Assembly (NCBI RefSeq): GCF_028435365.1
Contig: NZ_JAGTJJ010000029.1
Location: forward strand, 62,001 to 126,000
Length of the DNA stretch: 64,000 bases
Reading direction: 5' to 3'
Origin: Polyangium jinanense
GTDB taxonomy: Bacteria > Myxococcota > Polyangia > Polyangiales > Polyangiaceae
Shown in pieces: positions 26,224-34,866 of this stretch; within the stretch, counting starts at the first letter, position 1; the number at the start of each line of letters is the position of its first letter. Below the pieces are notes generated by a model that was not told the DNA's origin, did not search any database, and saw only the letters and a program-made list of their open reading frames with translations. The position numbers and the translations under genes are program-made.

Positions 26224-27117
26224 TCACCGAACCATGTCGTTCGTCACCCAATCGATGACGGAGCCATGCTGCGGGTTCCAGCCGAGCTCGCGGCGGGCTT
26301 TTTCGGAACGGACGCGGCTGTTCGAGCCGAGCGCGAAGACGGCGAGCTCACGGCCCCACCGGGCGATCGCCTGATCGGCGGGCCACGACTCCGCCGCGCC
26401 AAGCCCGAGGGCCTTGCCGATCGCGCGGACGAGATCGCCGAAGGAGGCCTCGCCATTCTCCACGTAGTAAAAACTCCCTGCCGGCGCCTTCTCCAGCGCG
26501 AGCAGATAAAGCTCGGTCATGTCGGCGATGTGGACGTTCGACCAGATGTTGAGGCCGCGGCCGATGTAGCGCGGGATTCCGCTCTCCTTTGCCTGGGCGC
26601 AGAGCGGCGGGATCTGCACGCTCTGGGCGGGCGGGCCCAGCGTGTGGCCGTAGATCAGGCTGTTGCAGAGCACGACGGTTCGCACGCCGGGGGCGGCCTC
26701 GACGATGCGCTTGTTCAATGCGACGCGGTGTTCCTTGTCCGGCTCCGGCACGACCTGCGTCTCCTCGGTGAAGATCGCACTCGACGGTTCGCCCATCGCT
26801 TCGTCGCCAACGAGGCTCGTGCCGCTCGTGTGGAGGAACGGTTTGCCCGAGCCGGCAAGTCCGGCGAGCAGTGCGATGGCGGCGCCCTCATGGTCGCTGT
26901 CGGCGGCATTGATGACGGCATCGGCGGCCTTCGCCTCGGCGGTGAGCAATGCGGCGTCGTCGAGCGTGCCGAGGACGGGGTCGATGCCCTTCGCGCGCAC
27001 GCCTTCGACCTTCGCAGCCGAACGGACGAGGCCGCGCACGACATGCCCCAGGGAGGCGAGCCGCGCGGCGACCGAACCACCGATATAGCCGCTTGCACCG
27101 GTCACGAAGATCTTCAT
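26224..27117 (-). CDS. NAD(P)-dependent epimerase/SDR-family protein
   Basis: The 297-residue protein begins at ATG 27117 (AAGGAGTG upstream) with the nucleotide-binding motif TGASGYIGG near residues 6-14. It continues as an extended SDR, with IYGHTLGPP and VHIADMTELYLLALEK typical of NmrA/dTDP-epimerase relatives. The usual YxxxK is not evident, so catalysis is uncertain. It diverges from a LysR regulator whose start is 108 bases away, a common regulator-target pairing. Confidence 0.82.
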   Translation of the reverse strand: MKIFVTGASGYIGGSVAARLASLGHVVRGLVRSAAKVEGVRAKGIDPVLGTLDDAALLTAEAKAADAVINAADSDHEGAAIALLAGLAGSGKPFLHTSGTSLVGDEAMGEPSSAIFTEETQVVPEPDKEHRVALNKRIVEAAPGVRTVVLCNSLIYGHTLGPPAQSVQIPPLCAQAKESGIPRYIGRGLNIWSNVHIADMTELYLLALEKAPAGSFYYVENGEASFGDLVRAIGKALGLGAAESWPADQAIARWGRELAVFALGSNSRVRSEKARRELGWNPQHGSVIDWVTNDMVR

Positions 27118-27165
27118 GCAACACTCCTTTTCTCGAGGCCTGGACGATGGAATCACCGCGGCCCT

Positions 27166-27194
27166 TTGACAATCCGCCGCGCATGCGCATGACA
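27166..27194 (+). promoter_or_regulatory. Possible LysR-gene promoter (TTGACA -35)
   Basis: TTGACA at 27166-27171 is a consensus -35 upstream of the LysR ATG at 27226. The matching -10 is weak (ATGACA at 17 bases). The 108-base divergent gap should also hold the LysR operator. Confidence 0.3.
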
Positions 27195-27225
27195 TGTGAA
27201 TCCCTTTCACAAGGCAGGGGTCGAG

Positions 27226-28236
27226 ATGGACAATCGCATGGGCGAGATGCGGGTCTTCGTGCGGGTGGTGGAAGCCGGCAGCTTCTCGGAGGCGGCGCGT
27301 CAGCTCAGGATGACGCCGTCGACCGTGAGCAAGCTGGTCGGCCGGATCGAAGAGCGGATGGGCGTGCGCCTCGTCGAGCGCTCGACACGACGCCTGTCGT
27401 TGACCGACGAGGGCCAGGTCTACTTCGAACGAAGCGGCGCGCTCCTCGGCGAGCTCGACGATCTGGAAAGGGAGCTCGCGCAGGGAGGTGCGCACGCGAG
27501 GGGGACGGTGCGCGTCAACGCGTCGGTCGCCTTCGGCGTGCGCGGGCTCTTGCCGCTCTTGCCGGGTTTCTGGGAGGCGTATCCGGAAATCGTCGTCGAC
27601 GTGTCGCTGTCGGACGAAATCGTCGACCTCTACCTCGATCGCACCGACATTGCATTTCGCGTCGGCGCGCTCGGCGACTCGAACCTGGTCGCTCGAAAGG
27701 TCGGCACGGCACGCCGCCGGATCGTCGCTTCGCCGGCCTATCTGAAACGACACGGGACGCCCCGGACCGTCGAGGATCTCGAGCGCCACAATTGCCTAGG
27801 CTTCAACTTTCGGCGGTCGGCGCCGGTGTGGCCCATGCGGCAGGGCGGTCGTGTCGTCGACCGAACCGTGCGCGGCAGCTTGCTCGCCAACAACGGCGAG
27901 ACGGTGCGCACCATGGCCCTCGCGGGCGTCGGATTGGCGCGGCTCGCGGACTTCCACGTCGATCCCGACATCGAGAGCGGACGGCTCGTCGAAGTGCTGG
28001 CGGACGAAGAGCACAGCGACGTCGAAGACGTGCACGCGCTTTATCTCGGGGGGCAGCGCGTGCCACAACGCGTCCGCGTGTTTCTCGACCACATGGTCCC
28101 GCGGTTGCAATCGTTCATGGCGCGTGGCGGAGACGATCGCCACGGTCGGGACGCCTCGTCAGGTCCGCGGGGCGGCTCGCGTGAGCGGTCGCGAAAGGCC
28201 CGCACGCCCCCGCCTCGTGCGGCTGCGTCGCGATGA
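27226..28236 (+). CDS. LysR-family transcriptional regulator
   Basis: The product has the N-terminal winged HTH of LysR proteins (FVRVVEAGSFSEAARQL, then TPSTVSKLVGRIEERMGVRL) and the substrate-binding domain (LPLLPGFWEAYPEIVVDV, ASPAYLKRHGTP). The last ~35 residues are Arg/Pro-rich and low-complexity, unusual for the family. ATG 27226 is preferred over the upstream GTG because AGGGG precedes it and because the HTH follows directly. Likely target: the divergent SDR gene. Confidence 0.9.
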   Translation: MDNRMGEMRVFVRVVEAGSFSEAARQLRMTPSTVSKLVGRIEERMGVRLVERSTRRLSLTDEGQVYFERSGALLGELDDLERELAQGGAHARGTVRVNASVAFGVRGLLPLLPGFWEAYPEIVVDVSLSDEIVDLYLDRTDIAFRVGALGDSNLVARKVGTARRRIVASPAYLKRHGTPRTVEDLERHNCLGFNFRRSAPVWPMRQGGRVVDRTVRGSLLANNGETVRTMALAGVGLARLADFHVDPDIESGRLVEVLADEEHSDVEDVHALYLGGQRVPQRVRVFLDHMVPRLQSFMARGGDDRHGRDASSGPRGGSRERSRKARTPPPRAAASR

Positions 28237-28262
28237 AGTCGCGCGGGCGGCGCGTCGTCGTG

Positions 28263-29168
28263 TCACTTCGCGCGCACGAGCAGCTCCTTGGCCACGTCCA
28301 CGAAGAGGCGCAGCGCCGGGGAGCATTGCGCGCGGCTCGGGTAGTAGAGGAAAAAGCCGGGGACCTTGGGCGCGTAGGGCTCGAGCACACGCTCGAGCCG
28401 CCCGGTGCGTAGCTGCTCCATCACCATGGGCTCGAAGGCGTATGCCAGCCCCAGGCCTTCCTCGGCCATGGCCACGCCGAGCTCGCTCTCGTTCGTGACC
28501 ACGCCTCCGCGCACCGGCACGCGCCAGTTCCTGCGACCCCGCTCGAGCTCCCATGCGTAGAGCGCCCCGGTGGTCTGCATGCGGAAGGTAATGCATTCGT
28601 GGCGCAAGAGATCCTCGGGGCGCTGCGGCGTCCCGTGGCGCGCGAGGTAGCTCGGCGCGCCCACCACCACGAAGCGAAATGCGTCGGTGAGCCGCACCTG
28701 CACCATGTCGCGCTCGATGGCCTCGGTCAGCCGCACGCCCGCGTCGTAGCCCTCCGCCACGATATCCACGAAGCGGTTTTCGAGGACGACCTCGACCTCG
28801 ATCCGCGGGTGACGGGCGCGGAAGGTAGGCACCAACGGCGCGATGATGAAGGGCACCGCCGCCCTCGGCACCGACAGCCGGACCCGGCCCACCGTCTCTC
28901 CCGGCTGCGCGGAGACCTCGGTGAGGGCGGCGAGCGCCTGTCTCATTGCCGGGCCGGCGCTCTCCACGAGCCGCCGCCCTGCATCCGTCAGCGACACGCT
29001 ACGCGTCGTGCGGGCCAGGAGCACCACGCGTAGCTGCTCCTCGAGCTGCCGCACCGCCTGGCTCACGGCGGACCTGGAGACGCCGAGCTCGCGCGCCGCG
29101 CTGCTGAAGCTCTGCAGGCGCGCCACGGCAAGGAACGCCTGGAGCTGGGGGAAGGGCGCCGTGTTCAT
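28263..29168 (-). CDS. LysR-family transcriptional regulator
   Basis: This 301-residue LysR protein carries FLAVARLQSFSSAARELG and SRSAVSQAVRQLEEQLRV in the HTH, and VVVGAPSYLARHGTPQRPEDL in the effector domain. It diverges from an aldo/keto reductase gene 167 bases away, which is its probable target. Both LysR genes in this stretch are convergent with each other and share the same regulator-plus-oxidoreductase arrangement. Confidence 0.92.
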   Translation of the reverse strand: MNTAPFPQLQAFLAVARLQSFSSAARELGVSRSAVSQAVRQLEEQLRVVLLARTTRSVSLTDAGRRLVESAGPAMRQALAALTEVSAQPGETVGRVRLSVPRAAVPFIIAPLVPTFRARHPRIEVEVVLENRFVDIVAEGYDAGVRLTEAIERDMVQVRLTDAFRFVVVGAPSYLARHGTPQRPEDLLRHECITFRMQTTGALYAWELERGRRNWRVPVRGGVVTNESELGVAMAEEGLGLAYAFEPMVMEQLRTGRLERVLEPYAPKVPGFFLYYPSRAQCSPALRLFVDVAKELLVRAK

Positions 29169-29215
29169 GCGGAGGATCCGGCTTCAAGCGCGCCTCATTG
29201 TCAAGCATGGGTTAA

Positions 29216-30319
<1,104 letters not shown>

Positions 30320-30374
30320 GCAAGGCGGGACGGGGGCGGCAAGGGGAGCTGATGCGATGGAACGCGTCGTGTAG

Positions 30375-30713
30375 CTAGCCTTCCGCGTTCGGCGTCTGCT
30401 TTGCCTTTGCGGCCTGCTTCGCGCGCCGTCGCGCGGTCGCCTTCTCGGCCGCCGCGAGGAGCGGGGCGCGAATGGCGTCCACGGCGGCGGCGGGGGCGCT
30501 CGATTGTTCGAGGTTCGTGAGCACGGCCTTGGCGACCTTCGCCCAGGCGCGCCTCCGCTTCCGGATCTCGGCCGGCGAGACGCCATTCTTTTGCGCCTCG
30601 GCGGCGGCCTGCGGCTTTTGATTCTCGATGGCCCCGAGCTTCTGGCCTGCGTCGCCGAGCTGCACTTCGGGTCTGATCCGGGATCGAATCAGAGGGGAGA
30701 CACTCGACGTCAT
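30375..30713 (-). CDS. Small Ala/Lys-rich hypothetical protein
   Basis: A 112-residue, strongly basic, helical protein with a C-terminal tail of alternating Ala, Lys, Arg and Gln. No domain was recognised. Codon use matches the surroundings. The basic tail would fit nucleic-acid binding, but nothing more can be shown. It ends 55 bases from the convergent aldo/keto reductase. Confidence 0.45.
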   Translation of the reverse strand: MTSSVSPLIRSRIRPEVQLGDAGQKLGAIENQKPQAAAEAQKNGVSPAEIRKRRRAWAKVAKAVLTNLEQSSAPAAAVDAIRAPLLAAAEKATARRRAKQAAKAKQTPNAEG

Positions 30714-30732
30714 CGAGCGGGAGGCCCGCGCC

Positions 30733-31188
30733 TCACTTCCCGGCGAGGCACTCGGGATTGCAGCGCTCGGCGATGCAACCGTCGAGTCGAGTGGCCTCGT
30801 CGGAGGGCTCGAAGAGCTGGCCGCACGTGGCGAGGCAGGCCTGGATCATCGCAGCACGGTCGCTGTCTTCGAGCACGGGCGTCCCGGCGGGGGGCGGCTT
30901 GCGGCATCCCATGCGGCACCCGAGCGCTTGGGCCGCGCTGGGGGTGAAGGCCACAGGCGGAGAACAGCAACGAGACTTGACGCACGGAGCGCAGGACTCG
31001 GACAGGCTCTTCGTCATCGTGCACGCGGCGACTGATTCGGGGCTCACCGGCGCCGGGCTCGCCTCCTCGATGGGCATGCTTGTCGAGGCCGAGGTGGGCG
31101 CGGGGGTCGGGGCGGCCACGGGGCTCGGCTCCGAACCGCCACACGCGACGAGGAAAACTCCCAGCAGGGGTACAGAATGAAGTTTCAC
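30733..31188 (-). CDS. Cys-rich lipoprotein
   Basis: The 151-residue product starts at GTG 31188, has a short lipoprotein signal (LLGVFLVACGG), a Pro/Ala/Ser linker, and a module of about ten Cys arranged in CxxC and CC pairs (ESCAPCVKSRCC, LGCRMGCR, ERCNPEC). It is an envelope protein of unknown role, of a style seen several times in this window. A TAGCGT hexamer ends six bases before the GTG. Confidence 0.65.
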   Translation of the reverse strand: MKLHSVPLLGVFLVACGGSEPSPVAAPTPAPTSASTSMPIEEASPAPVSPESVAACTMTKSLSESCAPCVKSRCCSPPVAFTPSAAQALGCRMGCRKPPPAGTPVLEDSDRAAMIQACLATCGQLFEPSDEATRLDGCIAERCNPECLAGK

Positions 31189-31194
31189 TCGCCC

Positions 31195-31200
31195 ACGCTA
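31195..31200 (-). promoter_or_regulatory. Putative -10 element TAGCGT
   Basis: TGC-TAGCGT ends six bases before GTG 31188 and supports that start. The message would be leaderless. Confidence 0.5.
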
Positions 31201-31343
31201 GCACTCTCGCGCTGGTGCTGGACCGGCGGAGCGCGATTGGCGGGGAACCATGAGCCCAAAGCAAAACACGAGGAGCAATCCGAGATATACGGCTCGGGCC
31301 CGCATCGGTGCGCACGCCCCCGCGCCGCGAAGTTCGTCGAGGA

Positions 31344-32195
31344 TCAGGGCCAGAGCTCGAGCGTCACGGATTCGTGGGAAAACCCCACGACCTCGACGCC
31401 GAGGCTTTCGAGCTGGAGGAGCAAGCCGAACGGCGATTCGAGATCGGCAAATGCACGGCCGACCGCAGCCGGATCCAGGAAGAAACGCGCGCCCAAGGAC
31501 CTCGGCTGCGGCTCCACGCGACTCCCTTGCGCGACGAGCTTGCGCCACGAGAGCTCGCCGACGGCCGCGACGCATGCGCGGGTCCACGCCCCCCACCAGG
31601 TTCGTGGAATCGGGACGTCTGCGAGCCCGCCGGGGACCTGCCGCATCAGCTCGACCATGAGAAGGAGGGCCGCTCGCTCCGGCGGCCGCTCCCGATGGAT
31701 CCCGGTCCTCCAGACGGGGCGGCGGATCGATTCGCGGCGGCCTTCGGAGAGAGCCCTCGTGCTTCGACCGAGCGCATCCAGGGCGCGCGTGGCCGCGAGC
31801 GCGAGACGTTCGGCCTGCGCGACGAGCGGGGCGAATCGCGAGAAAGCAACGGCGTCCTGCGTCGTGATCGGGTGGTGCACGGCGCGCGCGGGCGGAACGC
31901 CGGGGCTGCGGCAAAGCGCGATGGAGACGGCGCAGGCGCGCATGCGTCGCCGGATCGAGCCGGGCGCGCCGCCGATGCCCACGCCGTGCAAATGAAAGAG
32001 CCGCAGTGGGTCGTCCTCGTATCCCTCGCGGGCGCGATGCATTCGGAGCCGATCCCAGGCCTCGAATGGATCCCGCGTCGACGAGGCGATGCGGCCCGTG
32101 AGGTCCCGTCGCTCGGGCGTGTCGAGCTCGAGGCGCGCCACGGCGCGAGGCCATACGCCGGTTCGAACGGCTTCGGCGAGCGCCTCGACGCTCAT
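31344..32195 (-). CDS. Hypothetical protein
   Basis: The 283-residue soluble protein has an N-terminal MSVEALAEAVRTG, a helical, Arg-rich middle (ERRDLTGRIASSTRDPFEAW), and a central stretch with HLHGVGIGG. No catalytic motif or family was recognised. The ATG at 32195 overlaps the stop of the upstream small gene as ATGA, so the two are coupled. The reading frame extends upstream of this ATG, but the coupling and lack of similarity favour the shorter form. Confidence 0.5.
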   Translation of the reverse strand: MSVEALAEAVRTGVWPRAVARLELDTPERRDLTGRIASSTRDPFEAWDRLRMHRAREGYEDDPLRLFHLHGVGIGGAPGSIRRRMRACAVSIALCRSPGVPPARAVHHPITTQDAVAFSRFAPLVAQAERLALAATRALDALGRSTRALSEGRRESIRRPVWRTGIHRERPPERAALLLMVELMRQVPGGLADVPIPRTWWGAWTRACVAAVGELSWRKLVAQGSRVEPQPRSLGARFFLDPAAVGRAFADLESPFGLLLQLESLGVEVVGFSHESVTLELWP

Positions 32196-32329
32196 TCGAA
32201 TCCGTAACGCACCAGCGGGAGATTGAGATGCGGCGAGCGGCCGGGGATGGGCGAAACGTCCGCAAACACGAAGGGTTCGCCGTCGATGCACTCGAGCGGA
32301 GTGCGTGGCGTCTCGTCGGTTGCATCCAT
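32192..32329 (-). CDS. Small hypothetical protein coupled to the 283-residue protein
   Basis: A 45-residue product from ATG 32329, preceded by GAGG. It contains DGEPFVFADVSPIPGRSP and no recognisable motif. The four-base stop/start overlap with the next gene suggests a real two-gene unit. A longer form from further upstream cannot be excluded. Confidence 0.4.
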   Translation of the reverse strand: MDATDETPRTPLECIDGEPFVFADVSPIPGRSPHLNLPLVRYGFE

Positions 32330-32515
32330 CGGTCCTCTTGTCGGCTCGCTCACGAACGGCTCGTTCCGCGCCCCGTGGAGATCATCGCTGCGGCGGTCGC
32401 ACCTTCGCATGGTCGCCTGGCTCCTCCCCCCGCATCTTCGGGGAAAGCATCCTGTGAGGATGAGACCAAAACAATGGTTCTCCGAGGTCGGGATCGAAAG
32501 GCCCGCAGCTTCGGG

Positions 32516-32521
32516 TAGACT
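32516..32521 (+). promoter_or_regulatory. -10 element TAGACT duplicated from the GST promoter
   Basis: GGG-TAGACT stands seven bases before the ATG of the GST remnant. The intact GST gene has GGG-TAAACT at the identical distance from its start (36250-36255). Confidence 0.45.
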
Positions 32522-32528
32522 GCCCCCC

Positions 32529-32585
32529 ATGTACACCCCTTCCATCGCCAACAAGAATGACTCGTCCTGGTTGCTTCGGCCATGA
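32529..32585 (+). pseudogene. 5' remnant of a glutathione S-transferase gene
   Basis: Eighteen codons, MYTPSIANKNDSSWLLRP then TGA, match the start of the intact GST at 36263 (VYTLYIANKNYSSWSLRP then Trp). The bases from GGGTAGACTGCC upstream through this stop are roughly 83% identical to 36247-36319 by eye. The Trp codon TGG of the intact gene is TGA here. The similarity ends at that point and the PP2C-like frame begins: its ATG (32582) overlaps the TGA. This is either a partial duplication or the scar of a replacement. Confidence 0.7.
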
Positions 32586-33797
32586 CCCTCACCATCGAAT
32601 CGACCCTGGGCCTATGCGCTTCGCGCGGCAGTCGGACGGACGATCGACGTCGGCGCCGGAGCCGGAGAGGGATTGCTCGTCGTCGCTGACGGAATGGGGG
32701 GGCCCTGCACGGGGTGGCTCGGCGCACGCCTGGCCGTGCGTGCGCTCGTCCAGCCATTCACGAGCGTTGGCGCGGAGCTCCGGTTCGTGGGAGCCGCCGA
32801 GGGGTTCCCCGACAACTGTGACTGGGCCGGCGCGATGCAATTGCATCGAGGGGCCGAGCGCGTGTACGAGGCGTGCGCGGCGGACTTCGGAGATCCGGCG
32901 GCGCTCCCGCGTGATCTCGCTGCGATGTTCTCGGAGATCGACCGGGTCGTGGCCAACGTCCCGAAGCATGACCGTATCTACGGCCTCCTGGTCGGGTGTA
33001 TTGCCGCCACCGTCGAAGGCGCTCGCGTGCGTGGGATCCACGTGGGGATCGGGCGCGCGCTCCTGCTCCGCGCGGGCGCCCACCACTTCGAGAGTCTCGT
33101 GGTCGAGCATTACCTGCACCTCGTCGCGGATCGCATGTCGCAAGCCCGCGACATCGACCCGGCGCAGATCCCGTTGAACATCATCGCCAACGGGCTCGGG
33201 GGACTCACGCAAACCGGGGTGGGCGTCGACCCATTCGATGTCGAGCTCGGCGCGGGCGACCTTCTCCTCCTCTGCTCCCAACGAATGGACGTCCCCGAAG
33301 AAGAAGTGGCCCGCATCGCGAGGGCCGCCGTGGACGATGGTGCTCCGCTCGAGGAGCTCGCGCGCACCCTCGAACGCCGCTCGGCCGCCGTGTTCGACGC
33401 TTCCGAGGCGCATCGCGCCGTGGACGTGGCCTTCGCGATTGCGCTTGCGAGGCTCTCACATTCGAGGAGAATTCGGTCCGATGGGCGAGCCGACCGGCGC
33501 GCGCGGGACGAGGCCGTGGATCAAGAGCTCGAGCGCCCGTGCCATACGCCGATCTCGCGCGCGGCCCGATCCATCGTCCGCGAGGACGGCCGAGAGCATG
33601 GCGAGCACGTCGATCACGTCGGCGAGGGTGAGGTCGTCGCGGACCAGCCCCGCCGCGCGCGCGCGCTGCAGTGGCACCGTGAGCAGCCGCGTCACCCGGG
33701 GCACGAGGGCCTGGAGCGCGTGCTCGCCCGGTCCACGCAGCAGGGCGGGCACCAATGCGTGGGTCTCGGTGTGCCGTTCGACGATGGCCGAGAGTAG
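32582..33797 (+). pseudogene. Degenerate PP2C-type phosphatase, frameshifted at its N-terminus
   Basis: ATG 32582 starts MTLTIESTLGLCASRGSRTDD, then the frame dies. One frame over, VGAGAGEGLLVVADGMGG continues as a PP2C domain to about 33450. The switch (near 32637-32648) falls where the metal-binding NEDA motif should be. Other metal-site motifs are changed: GDSR reads GIGR, and CSDG reads CSQR. Only DGMGG is intact. No stop occurs until 33797, so the frame runs 342 bases into the TetR gene on the other strand. It is either a dead gene or a pseudophosphatase with a sequencing error at the N-terminus. Confidence 0.6.
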
Positions 33798-34070
33798 CTT
33801 CATGAAGGCGTCGGGACGATCGCCGTGCTCGTGGGCGAGCGCCTCGAGCTCGCAGAGATCATCCTCGACGATGGCGGCGCCGAGCGCGTACCGGTCCGGG
33901 AAGTTCCGATAGAGCGTCGCCCGCCCGACGCCGGCGTGACGCGCGATCGCATCGAACGGCGCGTCGAAGCCGGCCGAGGCGTACACCGCGCGTGCTGCAG
34001 CGACGATCCGCGCGCGGTTCTCCTCGGCGTCTTTCCGGCGCGCCGGTCTTTTTTCCGTGGGGCTTTCCAC
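33456..34070 (-). CDS. TetR/AcrR-family repressor
   Basis: The 204-residue protein has the TetR HTH (RARIVAAARAVYASAGFDA, then IARHAGVGRATLYRNFPDR) and a helical ligand-binding domain. It diverges from the Coq4-P450-GST operon. A perfect inverted repeat lies 20-48 bases from its start. The ligand is unknown but is probably a lipophilic substrate of the P450/GST pathway. TAGAGT six bases before the ATG suggests a leaderless transcript that would be self-repressed. Confidence 0.93.
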   Translation of the reverse strand: MESPTEKRPARRKDAEENRARIVAAARAVYASAGFDAPFDAIARHAGVGRATLYRNFPDRYALGAAIVEDDLCELEALAHEHGDRPDAFMKLLSAIVERHTETHALVPALLRGPGEHALQALVPRVTRLLTVPLQRARAAGLVRDDLTLADVIDVLAMLSAVLADDGSGRARDRRMARALELLIHGLVPRAPVGSPIGPNSPRM

Positions 34071-34076
34071 CGCGCG

Positions 34077-34082
34077 ACTCTA
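34077..34082 (-). promoter_or_regulatory. Putative -10 element TAGAGT of the TetR gene
   Basis: TAGAGT ends six bases before ATG 34070. The operator begins nine bases upstream of it, so the repressor would cover its own promoter. Confidence 0.5.
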
Positions 34083-34090
34083 CCCCGAAG

Positions 34091-34118
34091 CCGAAGTGGA
34101 CACCACTGTCCACTTCGG
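34091..34118. promoter_or_regulatory. TetR operator: perfect palindrome with 12-base arms
   Basis: CCGAAGTGGACA and TGTCCACTTCGG are exact reverse complements separated by CCAC. The site lies in the divergent gap and overlaps the -35 and spacer of the plus-strand promoter. It is the expected target of the adjacent TetR protein. Confidence 0.8.
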
Positions 34119-34125
34119 ATATGCT
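34097..34125 (+). promoter_or_regulatory. Promoter of the Coq4-P450-GST operon
   Basis: TGGACA (34097-34102) and TATGCT (34120-34125) are separated by exactly 17 bases, a sigma-70-like arrangement. The operator overlaps the -35 and most of the spacer, so repressor binding should block RNA polymerase. Confidence 0.55.
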
Positions 34126-34176
34126 CGAACCACGAGCGCCGGAAGCCAGGGCTGCTCGCCGCTGAAGGAGTGCTTC

Positions 34177-34305
34177 ATGAACGACGACACGCTGCCGACC
34201 TTGCCCGCGAACGCGTCGATCTTCACCCGCATCCGCCTGGCCGTCCACGCGCTCGGCGTCCTGGCCAATGACCCTGGGCACACGTACTACGCGGTCCGCT
34301 GGTGA
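34177..34305 (+). CDS. N-terminal fragment of a Coq4-like protein
   Basis: A 42-residue frame from ATG 34177 (AAGGAG upstream) reads IFTRIRLAVHALGVLANDPG, which corresponds to the first helix region of Coq4 (leucine-rich segment then N-P). It terminates at 34305 while the rest of Coq4 continues in the frame one base back, starting GTG 34302. Together the pieces make one full-length Coq4. Either a one-base indel split the gene or the ribosome shifts or re-initiates at TGGTGA. Confidence 0.6.
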   Translation: MNDDTLPTLPANASIFTRIRLAVHALGVLANDPGHTYYAVRW

Positions 34306-34856
34306 ACGCGTGCCTCGATAGCGAGACGTACGCGAAGCTGGCCGAGACGTGGCGCGAGATTCCCGAGGCCCGCCGGCTGCTCGACGAGCGCCCGACGTTG
34401 CAGGGCCGCGAGCTCGACCTCGAAGCCCTCGCGCGCCTGCCGAAAGGCACGCTCGGCCACGAATTCGTGCGCTACTTCCGCGACAATGGCATCGAGCCGT
34501 TCATCACCACGTTCCCCGTCGCGAGCGACGTCGATTACCTCAGCAAACGCTACCGCGAGACGCACGACCTGTTTCACCTGATCACCGGTTATGGGACCGA
34601 CGAGCCCGGCGAGATGGAGCTGCAGGCCTTCGTGCTCGGCAACCTCGGCGTCCGCCAGGCGGTGCTGATCCTGGCGTATTCGGTCCCGCGACAGCTCAAG
34701 CGCTCGGGATTCAAGGATTTCAAGGCGTACCTCGGCCGGCTGCGCGCGGCCTATTCGCGTGGCCGCCACTCGCGCGAGCTGCTCAGCGTGAGCTACGAGA
34801 AGCTGTGGGAACAGCCGGTGTCGACGCTGACCGACCTCTTGTGCGCCCCTGCGTGA
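34302..34856 (+). CDS. Coq4-family protein (main part)
   Basis: The 184-residue frame matches Coq4 from its second helix on: DERPTLQGRELDLEALARLPKG parallels the family's ERPRI...LDL..L..LP.G; the zinc site KRYRETHDLFHLITGYGTDEPGE keeps His-Asp-x-x-His and the distal Glu; SYEKLWEQP ends it. Coq4 acts in ubiquinone biosynthesis and binds long polyprenyl lipids. Myxobacteria mostly use menaquinone, and here the gene heads an operon with P450 and GST, so a different lipid-like substrate is likely. See the split N-terminus just upstream. Confidence 0.8.
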   Translation: MNACLDSETYAKLAETWREIPEARRLLDERPTLQGRELDLEALARLPKGTLGHEFVRYFRDNGIEPFITTFPVASDVDYLSKRYRETHDLFHLITGYGTDEPGEMELQAFVLGNLGVRQAVLILAYSVPRQLKRSGFKDFKAYLGRLRAAYSRGRHSRELLSVSYEKLWEQPVSTLTDLLCAPA

Positions 34857-34866
34857 GGGCCTGAGC

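Noticed and set aside
27118..27789. Upstream extension of the SDR gene
   Set aside because: It overlaps the LysR coding region antisense. The Rossmann motif begins at ATG 27117 behind a clear AAGGAG.
33456..33797. C-terminal part of the PP2C-like frame as genuine protein
   Set aside because: The residues are Arg/His/Glu-rich antisense of the TetR gene; PP2C similarity ends near 33450.
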